This document shows, piece after piece, positions 9,125-19,355 of a DNA stretch of 64,000 nt. Every line of letters begins with the position of its first letter. The stretch's first letter is position 1. The translations under genes and the position numbers were made by a program. Source of the stretch: Bacteroidota bacterium (GTDB lineage: Bacteria; Bacteroidota; Bacteroidia; Chitinophagales; Chitinophagaceae); NCBI GenBank assembly GCA_005882315.1, contig VBAR01000001.1, positions 1,995,736 to 2,059,735 of the forward strand, read 5' to 3'. Under the pieces are notes generated by a model. It did not search any database. It saw only the letters and a list, made by a program, of their open reading frames with translations, and was not told the origin of the DNA.

Positions 9125-12100
9125 TTATTGATTAACCGGTAAACTAATTATAAACTCTGTTCCTTCGCCTTCTTTTGTTTCGACCAGCAATTCTCCTCCA
9201 TGAGATTTTACAATATCATAGCTCAGGGATAATCCCAACCCGGTTCCTTGTCCTGTCGGTTTGGTGGTAAAGAATGGCTGAAATATTTTATCTACTACTT
9301 TTTCTGGAATACCGTTTCCATTATCCTTCACACTTAGTACAATCCTGTCACCGTTCTTTTTTGAAGTTACTATAACAAATGGTTCGTACCCCCGTCCGAC
9401 TGGATCGTCCGGGCGGACGTTGCCATTTTGTTTTAGCTTTTCACTCACCGCATAAAATGCATTATTGATCAGGTTCACTAACACTCTTCCGATATCCTGG
9501 GGAATAATATTTACTTTACCAATGCTGTTATCGAGTTCCGTTTCAAATTTTGCATTAAAGGATTTGTCCTTTGCCCTTAAACCATGATAAGCTAATCTTA
9601 AATATTCATCGCACAAGGAGTTAATATCAGTTAGTTCTTTTTGTCCGCTACCCGTTCTTGAGTGCTGAAGCATTCCTTTTACAATGCCATCTGCCCGTTT
9701 GCCATGGTGATTTATTTTTTCCAGGTTTTGTATCACGTCGTTGGCGATCTCTTTAGCATCTTCCATATTGCCTTTATCCAATTCTGTTTTCATTTCATCT
9801 AATAATTCTTTGCTTACATCAGAAAAATTATTGACGAAATTTAACGGGTTTTGAATTTCATGCGCAATACCGGCAGTCAATTCACCAAGGCTCGCCATTT
9901 TTTCTGCTTGTATCAGTTGTTTTTGTGTAACCTGCAATTCAGTCAATGCATCTTCAGCTCTTTTCTTTTCTAATTGTATTTGTATCAGGTCAAGGCTTGC
10001 TTGTTCTGCCTGTGCTTCGGCTTTTTGCAGATCAAGAAAACGGGTATAGGTTTGTTCAAATACGGCCGCGAAACGTTTGAATATAGCATGTGCGTCCGGT
10101 ACGGGCTCATAGGTGATGATCAATAAAAATCCTTTTGAGAAGTATGCATAATGCATAACCTGAAAAACAGGCAACGGGTGACCTGCTTCCAGGATAGAAT
10201 CGAAAATATCACCTACAACTGGCAACGTACGCATATACCGGTAATGTGCAACGAGCTCTTCACCGCCCATTTCCACTATATGCAATGATCGGCCATCCTC
10301 ATATCCTTTCCGCATTTGAATAAACAGCTCATCTTCTGTTGTAGGGGCTTTAAAAGGCGGTTGCAATACTCCCTCACTACTCATCCATAAAGTGATGGTC
10401 TCCTTCTCTTCCTCCCAGATGCAATAACCAGCAGCGAAAGCCGGCATCCCCAGTATTTGTATTTGATGAAAAAGCAAACTCGCAGCCCCTGGCAGTTCTT
10501 CACTTTTATGCATTGCCATTGTTCTGCTTCTTACTCTTTCTAATGCAGCTTCTATTTGCGCTTCCCTTGCCTGCGCTTCGGCTTTTTGCAGATCATTAAA
10601 ACGTGTATAGGTAAGGTCAAAAACTTTAGCGAAGCGAAGCATGATATCAAATTGTTCATTTGATAGTGGCTCAAGTGTTGCTAATGTGAGGGAACCAAAA
10701 TTGTTATATGAGCTGGAAAGATATACTTTGTCTTTGGCTTGCATATTCGCACTAACCATTTGAGGCAATTTCGAAAGCCCCGTTTCTGTGAATAAGAACT
10801 TATCCCATGTTTTTTTAGTTTCTCCTTCAAGAATGTATTGCGATTCAAGTATTCGCTCATTCCATGCCTTTAATAGAGCTAAATAAGGCGCATGTTCATG
10901 ATATTTTACTAACAAACCTACTGGTTCCAATGGTGTTTCAGGATTGGCCATCCACCAGGTTGAATCATTTGACCGAGGATCATAAATTATAATAAAGCAT
11001 CTGTCGAGTACAATATCGAGCTTGCCCAGTTCATTGGACACTGTTGCTATCAATTCTCTTAGCTCATGGGATTTCTGCATTGCCATGGCTCTTGCTCTTA
11101 CTCTTTCTAAACCTAATTCTATCTGCGCTTCTCTTGCCTGTGCTTCTGCTTGTTTAAGATCATTAAAACGGGTATAAGTAAGATCAAACACTTTCGCAAA
11201 ACGGATCAGGATATCAATATGTTCATCGGATAGCAGTTCAAGACTTGCTAACGTAAGGCAACCGAAACTATTGAAAGACGCGGATAAGTAAATTCTTTCA
11301 GGTACCCGCATTCCTGCAATCACAAAATCTGGTAACTGTGACAATTCTGTTTCTTTAAACGCAAATTCATCTGACATAAATTTTTCCTGACCCTCCAAAA
11401 CATATTGCCATTTCAATGATCTTTCTTGCCATCCTTTTAAATAACTATTGAAAACAGGCAGATCAACATACTTAACAAAACAGTTCATCGGCGACGAAGG
11501 GGCTTCAGAATTTGCCATCCACCAGCGAACTCCATTTTCGTTTCCTTCATAGATAAATATGACACATCTTATAAGAACAAGATCAAGTTTTATTAATTCG
11601 GTAAATACAGTCCCGATGAGTGCATTCAATTCTTCTGAATTTTGCATTGCCATTGCACGGCTTCTTACTCTTTCCAATCCTGCTTCAATCTGTGCTTCTC
11701 TTGCCTGTGCTTCCGCTTTTTGCAGATCAAGGAAACGGGTATAGGTTCTTTCAAATTCAATGGCAAAGCGGTTGAGAATCTTTTTTTCATCTTCAGCCAG
11801 GTCACTTTCTACCATTACACCAAAGCAACCATATTTCATGAAAGCTTCTACATAATGCAAACCATCGGAGAAATATTCCGGTTTCAGGTGATCAACTCCA
11901 TCGATCAATTCCTGCCATACAGCAAAATAATTTTTAACACCAGCAGGTGGAACATGATATGAATAAACGGGGTCATTGCTTTTCCAATCAATAAGACATT
12001 GTGCGGTGGCAGGTTCATTTCTATCAAGCGGATAATTAATGGCCTTACTTTTAAAAACTGTTGAGCCCTTTTCACCTTCTTCCCATGCAGCCCAAAAAAT

Positions 12101-15010
12101 GTGGCGATCATTTTTTTCGTCAGGCAACCATAAAAATGAAAATGCTGAAGGAATATCAAGCAGCAAAACCTGTTCATGAAAAACCCGTAAGGTATCATCC
12201 AATTCTTTCGAATGCTGCATGATCATGCTTTGTGTACGGGTACGTTCCAATGCCAGTTCTATCCTTGCTTCCCTTGCCTGCGTTTCTGCCTGTGCCACAT
12301 CCACATACCTGCGGTAAGCAAAATCAAATACATTCCTGAAGCGTCTCAACAGGTCTCTTTTTTCTTCTGTGATGGGACTATATGTTGATATCCCAATTGA
12401 CCCGAGCCCTATAGAGTAAAAGTAATAAGAGAGTGAATCTATACCTTCTAAAAGTGGGTCATCAATTTGGCCGCTGCTTACCAGGTGTTCCCTATAGTCT
12501 TTTAATTTCTTTCCACTGATCACCATTTCAGCAAAAGCATCGTTGCCACTTCTGATCTGTTTTAAAAGATTTTCAGTTACAGGATGAATATTGTATGGAA
12601 GTGTGTCAACGGTTGGGCCCGAAGAAATAGAATAATCATACTCCACAAATGACTTCGCGGCATCGTTATGGATCTGGATCATCGTATTCCTCAGTTCGGT
12701 GAAGCCGAGTTTATTAAGTTCCGAGAACACCACTTCGACTATGTGCAACAAATCACCGGGTTTTTTCATTCCCAAAGCCTGTGCCCGCACTTTTTCCAAT
12801 GAAGCTTCAATCTGAGCTTCTCTTGCCTGTGCTTCTGCTTTTTTCAGATCAAGAAAACGGGTATATGATTGTTCGAAGACATAAGCGAAACGTTTGAGAA
12901 TTTCATTTTCCTCATCTGTATATGGTATAGATGCAAAATTGGTAACGGAAAGTGTAATGTTTTTTAAAACAGCACAGGATGTTGCCATTCCTTTGGCATT
13001 ATATATATATTGCTTTAATTCTTCCGGAGCGTTTTTCGCTAATGTATTTTCAAAAATATTTTTAAAGTGTATATTTTTTTCTTTAGTGGTTAATATGAAC
13101 GTAAAAAAACTATCGCCCCGTTTTGTAACTTCTTTTAACAGGTTAAAAAGTCTGTGATCGATTGCAGGCACATAAACCGGAGTCGGAAAATTCGCTATCC
13201 ATATATTATAACCTTTATCGGAATAATCAGTCAAAAAATCTGCAGCATCAAATCGAAATCCCAATTGTTGCAACTGGTCATTCACTTCTTTAATTACGTC
13301 ATGAAGGCTTTCGCTTCGATGCATGGCATTTGTTCTACTTCTTACTCTTTCCAATGCAGCTTCGATCTTTGCTTCTCTTGCCTGTGCTTCTGCTTTTTGC
13401 AGATCAAGAAAACGAGTATAGGTTTGTTCAAAGACTTTTGCAAAGCGTTGAAGAATATCATTTTCTGCTTCTGTAAATTTTCTTCCTGATTGGTTGATAA
13501 TAAAAATGCTGGTGTATCGCATCACGCAACAAGACCTTGTATATCCTCCCGGGCTTTTAAGAACTTCCTTTTTCTTATTGCTATCGAGACTTGCCCAGGG
13601 TTGATGTTTAAATAAGAAAGTGAAAAATTCCTTTTTTTGATCCTGCGAGTATTCTTCGGTAAAAAAACGCTGACCTTTTTTTATACCGTTTATAAGATTT
13701 TTGATAAAGGGTTTTTCAAAGCGTGGAATATACACTTCCTCTGAAGTATCTGCAGTGCCTCCTGATCCCCAACAACGGAGCTCGTTATCAATATCACGAT
13801 TTATAACAATGAATGATCCTCCATAAATCGCAAGTTGCAGGCTGAGTAGTTCTTTATGTACGGTGTGAATGACTTCTTGTAATTCAGAAGCATTGTGCAT
13901 TGCCATACTGCGACTCCTCACTCTTTCAAGGGCTGCTTCGATCTGTGCTTCTTTTGCCTGTGCAAGGGCCTGTTCAATATCAAGGTATCTTGTATAAGCC
14001 AGTTCAAATACATTCAGGAAACGTTTGAATAAACCCAGCTCATTTTTACTTAATGGTGAATAAGTAGAGATGCCTAGTGCAACTGGTCCCAGTGAATGCC
14101 AGTAGTAGTTAAGCGATGCGGCTGTATTCAGGTATTTATCAATAAATACATTGGTTGTTTTCTGATAAGCAAGCCATTCTTTTACTTTTTTGTTTTTGAT
14201 ATGTGTAATATAAGTTTCCCCTTTTCCTTTCAGCATCTGTAATGCGAAGGCTTTAGCTATCCGGTGATTGGTGTAAACAGTCTCAGTAATAAATGTTTTC
14301 TTATGCTTTGCATAATATTCATAATTCATGTATGTGCCCCTGTCCTGGTAAAAGATGGCAGTTTGCACATTGCGGATTTCTTTAACACCTAAGGACTGCA
14401 ACTGAAGAGAAATTGTTTTGCACACTTCCGGCATATCAGCCGGCTCTTTCATTCCCAATGCGATAGCCCGGACTTTTTCCAAAGCTGTTTCAATCTCCAG
14501 TTCACGGTTTTTGTTTTCCAAATCAACAGTGCGGCGTTTCACAGCTTCACGCAGTTGTGTGTTCTCCTTTCTCAGGTTATCAAAAGCAAAAGCTTCTCCC
14601 TGTTCGGTATGAGAATCCGGGTAGGAGCCATGCTGGTGTAAAACTTTCCATCCCTTCGCTGTCTTTTGAATTAATGATGACAACCTGAATTTTCCATAGA
14701 AGTTCCATTTACCTTCTACTTTAATAAACAAATCAATAAACTCATGAACCATGATATACGGATCATAAGGAATGATCTGTGTTTTCTTATTCCTTATCTC
14801 CGCCGATCCAATCATCTGATCAATGATCCGGCGGGTGTAATCAAGTATCTCCTTTTTGGAATTCCAGACCTCTTCTTCGGTGCCGCCGATATTCCGGTAA
14901 TCATCCACGAGATAATTGCGCCAATGTTTCAGATCACCCCTGAAATAAGAATCCCAGTAGTCATCCATCAGCGCTTTTATCTCTGCTTCCAGTTTTTTAG
15001 TCAGTTTCAT
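9125..15010 (-). CDS. Giant soluble sensor histidine kinase, NTF2-like head plus 8 GAF-like modules
   Basis: This is a complete 1961-residue protein. Residues 1-135 form a SnoaL/NTF2-like domain (WNFYGKFRLSSL and VLHQHGSYPD are typical). A coiled coil around residues 140-180 precedes eight GAF-like modules, and a Glu/Lys/Gln-rich coiled coil leads into the kinase core. Phospho-acceptor His1717 lies in HEIQNP with the HExxN arrangement of HisKA kinases. The N box (NLINNAFYAV), G1 box (DNGNGIP) and GTGLGLSLSYDI follow, ending near the C-terminus. No signal peptide or membrane helix is seen. The loop between N and G1 boxes carries an extra RPDDPVGRG encoded by a GC-rich repeat. The gene starts 4 nt after the TPR kinase upstream stops. 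Its ligand is unknown. Confidence 0.95.
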   Translation of the reverse strand: MKLTKKLEAEIKALMDDYWDSYFRGDLKHWRNYLVDDYRNIGGTEEEVWNSKKEILDYTRRIIDQMIGSAEIRNKKTQIIPYDPYIMVHEFIDLFIKVEGKWNFYGKFRLSSLIQKTAKGWKVLHQHGSYPDSHTEQGEAFAFDNLRKENTQLREAVKRRTVDLENKNRELEIETALEKVRAIALGMKEPADMPEVCKTISLQLQSLGVKEIRNVQTAIFYQDRGTYMNYEYYAKHKKTFITETVYTNHRIAKAFALQMLKGKGETYITHIKNKKVKEWLAYQKTTNVFIDKYLNTAASLNYYWHSLGPVALGISTYSPLSKNELGLFKRFLNVFELAYTRYLDIEQALAQAKEAQIEAALERVRSRSMAMHNASELQEVIHTVHKELLSLQLAIYGGSFIVINRDIDNELRCWGSGGTADTSEEVYIPRFEKPFIKNLINGIKKGQRFFTEEYSQDQKKEFFTFLFKHQPWASLDSNKKKEVLKSPGGYTRSCCVMRYTSIFIINQSGRKFTEAENDILQRFAKVFEQTYTRFLDLQKAEAQAREAKIEAALERVRSRTNAMHRSESLHDVIKEVNDQLQQLGFRFDAADFLTDYSDKGYNIWIANFPTPVYVPAIDHRLFNLLKEVTKRGDSFFTFILTTKEKNIHFKNIFENTLAKNAPEELKQYIYNAKGMATSCAVLKNITLSVTNFASIPYTDEENEILKRFAYVFEQSYTRFLDLKKAEAQAREAQIEASLEKVRAQALGMKKPGDLLHIVEVVFSELNKLGFTELRNTMIQIHNDAAKSFVEYDYSISSGPTVDTLPYNIHPVTENLLKQIRSGNDAFAEMVISGKKLKDYREHLVSSGQIDDPLLEGIDSLSYYFYSIGLGSIGISTYSPITEEKRDLLRRFRNVFDFAYRRYVDVAQAETQAREARIELALERTRTQSMIMQHSKELDDTLRVFHEQVLLLDIPSAFSFLWLPDEKNDRHIFWAAWEEGEKGSTVFKSKAINYPLDRNEPATAQCLIDWKSNDPVYSYHVPPAGVKNYFAVWQELIDGVDHLKPEYFSDGLHYVEAFMKYGCFGVMVESDLAEDEKKILNRFAIEFERTYTRFLDLQKAEAQAREAQIEAGLERVRSRAMAMQNSEELNALIGTVFTELIKLDLVLIRCVIFIYEGNENGVRWWMANSEAPSSPMNCFVKYVDLPVFNSYLKGWQERSLKWQYVLEGQEKFMSDEFAFKETELSQLPDFVIAGMRVPERIYLSASFNSFGCLTLASLELLSDEHIDILIRFAKVFDLTYTRFNDLKQAEAQAREAQIELGLERVRARAMAMQKSHELRELIATVSNELGKLDIVLDRCFIIIYDPRSNDSTWWMANPETPLEPVGLLVKYHEHAPYLALLKAWNERILESQYILEGETKKTWDKFLFTETGLSKLPQMVSANMQAKDKVYLSSSYNNFGSLTLATLEPLSNEQFDIMLRFAKVFDLTYTRFNDLQKAEAQAREAQIEAALERVRSRTMAMHKSEELPGAASLLFHQIQILGMPAFAAGYCIWEEEKETITLWMSSEGVLQPPFKAPTTEDELFIQMRKGYEDGRSLHIVEMGGEELVAHYRYMRTLPVVGDIFDSILEAGHPLPVFQVMHYAYFSKGFLLIITYEPVPDAHAIFKRFAAVFEQTYTRFLDLQKAEAQAEQASLDLIQIQLEKKRAEDALTELQVTQKQLIQAEKMASLGELTAGIAHEIQNPLNFVNNFSDVSKELLDEMKTELDKGNMEDAKEIANDVIQNLEKINHHGKRADGIVKGMLQHSRTGSGQKELTDINSLCDEYLRLAYHGLRAKDKSFNAKFETELDNSIGKVNIIPQDIGRVLVNLINNAFYAVSEKLKQNGNVRPDDPVGRGYEPFVIVTSKKNGDRIVLSVKDNGNGIPEKVVDKIFQPFFTTKPTGQGTGLGLSLSYDIVKSHGGELLVETKEGEGTEFIISLPVNQ
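9389..9418. repeat. GC-rich 30-bp repeat inserted in frame in a kinase gene
   Basis: A GC-rich 30-bp tract in an AT-rich gene adds RPDDPVGRG to the kinase domain. It matches 30475-30504 at 26 of 30 positions. It contains a hairpin-forming CGTCCGCCCGGACG on the coding strand. Confidence 0.85.
10030..14490 (-). repeat. Eight tandem GAF-like sensory modules
   Basis: Module starts lie near nucleotides 14455, 13900, 13322, 12770, 12222, 11648, 11083 and 10513. Individual modules resemble particular modules of the downstream giant kinase better than their own neighbours. For example, the sixth shares MANSE, LPDFVI-GM and FAKVFDLTYTRFNDL with the downstream kinase's fourth. The eighth shares FKRFAAVFEQTYTRFLDLQK and a GY-IWEE start with the downstream seventh. 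Confidence 0.85.
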
Positions 15011-15014
15011 TTTA

Positions 15015-17090
15015 TCAATTGACTGGTAAACTAATGATAAATTCTGTGCCTTCTCCCTCTTTCGTTTTCACGTTCAATTCTCCTCTATGTGCTTTTACTA
15101 TATCATAACTCAATGACAACCCCAATCCCGTTCCCTGTCCTGTTGGCTTGGTAGTAAAGAAGGGTTGAAATATCTTATCCAATATTTTTTGCGGAATGCC
15201 ATTGCCGTTATCGACAACAGAAATTAAAACTTTATCGCCAGTTTTCTTTGTAGTTACAGAAACCGTAGGTTCATACTCAACTCCCCCTTTAGGGGGCTGT
15301 GGGGCTTTCTTTCTTTCAGCTACTGAATAAAAAGCATTGTTGATCAAATTAAGTATAACTCTTCCAATATCTTGCGGAACAATATTGATCTTGTCAATGC
15401 TTTCATCAAAATCAGTTTTCATGTTTGCATTGAATGATTTGTCTTTTGCACGAAGACCATGATAAGCTAATCTTAAATACTCATCAGCCAAAGCATTGAT
15501 ATCAGTTGGTTCCTTTTGCCCGCTACTGCTACGGCTGTGTTGTAGCATTCCTTTTACGATCGCATCAGCTCTTTTACCGTGATGATTTATTTTTTGCTCA
15601 TTCTCTTTGATATCTTTTGCAATTGCTTTTGCATCTGCATAATTTCCCTTTTCCATCTCTTGTTCTAATTCATCAGCCAATTCCTTATTTACATCTGAAA
15701 AATTGTTGACAAAATTCAAGGGGTTTTGAATTTCATGAGCAATGCCTGCAGTAAGTTCACCCAGGGAAGCCATTTTTTCTGATTGGATCAGTTGGGCTTG
15801 AGTTGATCTTAGCTCACCAAGGGTCAGTTCCAGTTTTTCTTTTTGAAGGTCAGTTTCCCTTTTTTGTTCTTTTAATAATTTGTATGCTTTTTGTTTATTC
15901 CAGTTATTCCTCCATAATATTATTGCGGTAAGCAAAAAAATAGCAAGTCCTGCGAACAAGCTATACCTGGTCAACCTGTCGCGATATTCTTTTTTAGCCT
16001 CTTCCATTTCCTGCTGGCGAAGACGTTCATCAAAATCAATATTCTGAAATTGTTGGACCTGTTTGGAATTGAAAAGGCTATCCTTAATGTTAATGATCAG
16101 GTTCTGGTATTTTACTATACTGTCACTGTTGTTTATTTTTTTATAAAAATCAGCCATGGTAGTATAGCACCTGAGCATGAGATCAGGCACATTTAGTTTT
16201 ACCGCTTCATCAAGAGCAGTCTTTGCAAAATGATATCCTGAATCAATTTTGTTTTCACCCATATTGGTTCTTGCCAGTAATAGATTGGCTGCAATAACTC
16301 CGCGGATATAGTTTTGGTTTTGACTAGCCACAATTGCTTTTCGAATATATCCAACACCCTGTTCTTTGTCTCCAACTGCGAGGTAGGCTCTTCCAAGGTT
16401 AAGCAAAACGCTACCATTATATTCCTGCGTATTCAATTGCCGGGAAATTTCATAGGCATTTTTTTCGAATATTAACGCAGAGTCAGGTTTTTTAATAGAT
16501 AGATAGAATCGTCCTAAATTCATATTGGTAACACACAAAACTTCTACATTGCCAATTTGCTCTCCTAACCGGAGGGCCTGTGTGTAATGAAACAATTCCT
16601 TTTCCGGGTTACTAGCATTTTCATATAACACTCCCGTGTTAAAATGAATCCATGCCAGGATCTGCAATCGATAATTTCCCGGGGAAATATTCAAAATGTT
16701 CAACCCTTCAGCAGTACGATATTTTTCCGGTGGTATACTTTTTTCATTTTGATCATCACCAGCAATTTCAAGTGCTGATAAAAACGTTTGCAAAGACCTC
16801 GGATAATTACCCATGTTCAGCAACGCATAGCCTTTATAGTTCATTGCTAACGCCTCACTAAGAGGGAATTTTAATTTCCTCGCCAGGCTTATTGATCTCT
16901 CTGCATAAAACAATGAACTGTCGGAATTGATCTCTGAATAAGCAAAGGATAAGGAGGTAAACTGAACCAGTCGCAAAGTATCATTTGTTGTATTTTCCAG
17001 CCGGGCTTTTATACCAACGGGGTCAAATTCCTGCGCCAACGCAGGAATCATTTTTAAGAAAACCATCAGGAAAATAAACAGCGGTTTCAT
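15015..17090 (-). CDS. TPR-containing membrane sensor histidine kinase
   Basis: I chose the ATG at 17090 (691 residues) because it begins a good signal peptide (MKPLFIFLMVFLKMIPALAQ). A longer in-frame start at 17168 would overlap the upstream gene. Residues 30-350 are helical TPR-like repeats, presumably periplasmic. One membrane helix (about 374-396, FAGLAIFLLTAIILW) is followed by a cytosolic coiled coil. The DHp domain has His452, and the HATPase domain has NLINNAFYSV, DNGNGIP and GTGLGLSLSYDI. The usual HGG after the G2 box reads HRG here. A PQPPKGG insertion derived from a palindromic repeat sits in the N-G1 loop. The gene lies 19 nt after the preceding kinase's stop, and the cognate regulator is not visible. 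Signals are probably protein-protein or envelope cues, by inference. Confidence 0.93.
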   Translation of the reverse strand: MKPLFIFLMVFLKMIPALAQEFDPVGIKARLENTTNDTLRLVQFTSLSFAYSEINSDSSLFYAERSISLARKLKFPLSEALAMNYKGYALLNMGNYPRSLQTFLSALEIAGDDQNEKSIPPEKYRTAEGLNILNISPGNYRLQILAWIHFNTGVLYENASNPEKELFHYTQALRLGEQIGNVEVLCVTNMNLGRFYLSIKKPDSALIFEKNAYEISRQLNTQEYNGSVLLNLGRAYLAVGDKEQGVGYIRKAIVASQNQNYIRGVIAANLLLARTNMGENKIDSGYHFAKTALDEAVKLNVPDLMLRCYTTMADFYKKINNSDSIVKYQNLIINIKDSLFNSKQVQQFQNIDFDERLRQQEMEEAKKEYRDRLTRYSLFAGLAIFLLTAIILWRNNWNKQKAYKLLKEQKRETDLQKEKLELTLGELRSTQAQLIQSEKMASLGELTAGIAHEIQNPLNFVNNFSDVNKELADELEQEMEKGNYADAKAIAKDIKENEQKINHHGKRADAIVKGMLQHSRSSSGQKEPTDINALADEYLRLAYHGLRAKDKSFNANMKTDFDESIDKINIVPQDIGRVILNLINNAFYSVAERKKAPQPPKGGVEYEPTVSVTTKKTGDKVLISVVDNGNGIPQKILDKIFQPFFTTKPTGQGTGLGLSLSYDIVKAHRGELNVKTKEGEGTEFIISLPVN
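15280..15308. repeat. CCCCCTTTAGGGGG palindromic repeat, in-frame copy 1
   Basis: A 29-bp element with the near-palindromic core CCCCCTTTAGGGGG encodes APQPPKGG inside the kinase domain. It differs by one base from 21741-21769, and a related copy lies between genes at 40281-40304. Confidence 0.85.
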
Positions 17091-17109
17091 TACTTTAAAT
17101 TTACCCGTT

Positions 17110-19353
17110 TTACAAGAAAGGAAGAATAATAATAAACTCACTTCCTTCACCTTCTTTTGTTTCAACATTCAATTCTCCACCATGTGCCTTTACAATATCA
17201 TAACTCAATGATAAACCCAAACCAGTTCCTTGTCCTGTTGGTTTGGTTGTAAAGAATGGTTGAAATATCTTGTCCAATACTTTTTGAGGGATGCCGTTAC
17301 CGTTATCCTTCACACTTATTTCAACTTTACCATTCATCTTTTTTGTACTTACTGAAACTGTTGGCTCATATCCTCCAATTCCAGATTTCTTTTTTTCATC
17401 CACTACATAAAAGGCATTGTTGATCAAATTGAGAATAACTCTGCCAATATCCTGTGGAATGATATTAATGTTGCCAATATTTTCATCAAAATCTGTTTTC
17501 ATTGTTGCATTGAAGGATTTGTCTTTTGCCCGAAGCCCATGATAGGAGAGACGTAAATACTCATCAGCTAAAGCATTGATATTAGTGATCTCTTTTACAC
17601 CGCTACTGCTTCGGCTATGTTGCAACATGTTTTTTACAATTCCATCTGCTCTTTTTCCATGATGATTTATTTTTTCTACGTTATCCTTAATGTCCTTCGC
17701 AATTGCTTTTGCATCGGCATGATTACCTTTTTCAATTTCCTGTACCAGCTCATCTGCCAGTTCTTTGTTCACTTCTGAAAAATTGTTGACAAAATTCAAC
17801 GGGTTTTGAATTTCATGGGCAATGCCGGCAGTGAGCTCACCCAGCGAAGCCATCTTTTCGGACTGTATCAATTGCTTTTGTGTTTGCTGCAGTTCTGTCA
17901 TCGCCTTATTAGTTTGATCCCGCTGCTGCTCGATCAGTTGTTTTTGTCTCAGCAGTATTTTGTTGGCCTCTTGTTTGTGCCGGATATTTCTTACCAGCAT
18001 GAATACACTTACAATGATCAGCAGTAATACGATCAGTGTACTTATCAAAAAGATCTTTTGAATTCTTTTTTCCTGGTTAAGGACGGTGATCTGTGCCTGT
18101 TTTTTTTCAAGGTCATATTTGTATTGTAAAAAACCTGCTTTCTTCTTAACATCCGTATTTAGGATACTATCGCGGTAGCTTATAAAATCCAAATGATATT
18201 TATAAGCATTTTTAAAATCTTTTTTGAATGCATAAGCATCGGCCAATGATTCCGAGTTATCCCTCATATATTCTATAGTTCCTGTTTCATTTGCCTGCTT
18301 CAAACCACGGCTGGCGTAGTATATGGCACTGTCCGGCATGTTTTTTTTAAGAAACACATCTGCCAGCATGCTATTACACCAGGCCATACCTTCAATATCC
18401 TCGCTTTTCTCAAATTCATTCAATGCCCGAAATGCAAGCGGAGCTACTAGCGCAAAGCTGTCCAAATGTGTATACGCAGTACTTAGATTGCCTTCAAGAA
18501 AAGCCATATCATAAGAACTGAAATTATTTTTTCTGCCAACTTCAAGGCCTTGTTTTAATTCTTCAACAGCTTCAGGATATTTTTTATTTGTCACATACCA
18601 AATGCCTATGCTATTGTGCAGATTACCCAATTGACGACCTGAGCCAAGTTTTTTTGTGGCTTCCATTGCTTTTTTATAACTGGCGAGGGCATTCTCATCA
18701 TCTCCAATTCTTGTATAAATAACTGCAAGGTTTTTATAATTGTATGCAAGGTTTATTATGCTGTTTGCTTTTTCGGCATTATCTACTGACTTAAGAGCAT
18801 ATTCAAGTGCTTTTAGATGATCACTTAGCGAAATTTCATAATGTTCAGCAATAGCACCCTGACTTTTAGCCAGTAATTCTTTATCATCGAGGTTAATGGC
18901 TAATTTCTCCGATTCGAGAAAATTGGATAATGCTTTGTCATTTTCATTTCCAAATCTTTTACTGATGCCGATACGTATCAATACATATCCCTGCAGTCTT
19001 TCATCTCCTGTCTTTTTTGCAATGGAATCTGCTTTAAAAAGAAAACTATCCCGTTGCTCACGGGTGTACCTGTTGCGTCCTGTTATAGCAAGATTCATTA
19101 AAGCAAAACCTTCGCCAATATTATATTTTATAGAACGTGAAATAAGCAAGGCTTCATCGATCAGTTTCATTCTTTCATCATCAGGCAATATATTATTACC
19201 TATGTCAGCAATTTTATTAAGCCGATCAACCCTGTAAGCGTCTTGCTGTGGATGTTGACTGATCTCTTTTCTTAATTTGTCAATATCCGGGTTTTGCCCG
19301 TTTGACAACAAACTAAGAAAAATGAAACCTGATAATAAAAGACGTATTCTCAT
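17110..19353 (-). CDS. TPR-containing membrane sensor histidine kinase
   Basis: The protein has 747 residues. A signal peptide (MRIRLLLSGFIFLSLLSNGQ) is followed by TPR-like repeats to about residue 400 (for example GDDENALASYKKAMEATKKL). A membrane helix spans about 434-456 (FLISTLIVLLLIIVSVFML), then a Gln-rich coiled coil precedes the DHp domain. His513 is the predicted phospho-acceptor. The ATPase domain carries NLINNAFYVV, DNGNGIP and the glycine-rich G2 box. Its N-G1 loop (KKKSGIGG) has no repeat insertion and gives the ancestral-looking loop length. It starts 2 nt after the stop of the upstream paralogue, which suggests translational coupling. Confidence 0.93.
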   Translation of the reverse strand: MRIRLLLSGFIFLSLLSNGQNPDIDKLRKEISQHPQQDAYRVDRLNKIADIGNNILPDDERMKLIDEALLISRSIKYNIGEGFALMNLAITGRNRYTREQRDSFLFKADSIAKKTGDERLQGYVLIRIGISKRFGNENDKALSNFLESEKLAINLDDKELLAKSQGAIAEHYEISLSDHLKALEYALKSVDNAEKANSIINLAYNYKNLAVIYTRIGDDENALASYKKAMEATKKLGSGRQLGNLHNSIGIWYVTNKKYPEAVEELKQGLEVGRKNNFSSYDMAFLEGNLSTAYTHLDSFALVAPLAFRALNEFEKSEDIEGMAWCNSMLADVFLKKNMPDSAIYYASRGLKQANETGTIEYMRDNSESLADAYAFKKDFKNAYKYHLDFISYRDSILNTDVKKKAGFLQYKYDLEKKQAQITVLNQEKRIQKIFLISTLIVLLLIIVSVFMLVRNIRHKQEANKILLRQKQLIEQQRDQTNKAMTELQQTQKQLIQSEKMASLGELTAGIAHEIQNPLNFVNNFSEVNKELADELVQEIEKGNHADAKAIAKDIKDNVEKINHHGKRADGIVKNMLQHSRSSSGVKEITNINALADEYLRLSYHGLRAKDKSFNATMKTDFDENIGNINIIPQDIGRVILNLINNAFYVVDEKKKSGIGGYEPTVSVSTKKMNGKVEISVKDNGNGIPQKVLDKIFQPFFTTKPTGQGTGLGLSLSYDIVKAHGGELNVETKEGEGSEFIIILPFL

Positions 19354-19355
19354 TT

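Noticed and set aside
190-14490. Regular spacing of similar DNA that could be taken for a satellite or CRISPR-like array
   Set aside because: The period of about 570 nt is one protein module with divergent cores. There are no short direct repeats with unique spacers.
17091-17168. Longer N-terminus for the TPR kinase starting at 17168
   Set aside because: It overlaps the upstream kinase and hides a good signal peptide that starts at 17090. The same reasoning moved starts at 23566, 34863, 47253, 49295 and 59350.
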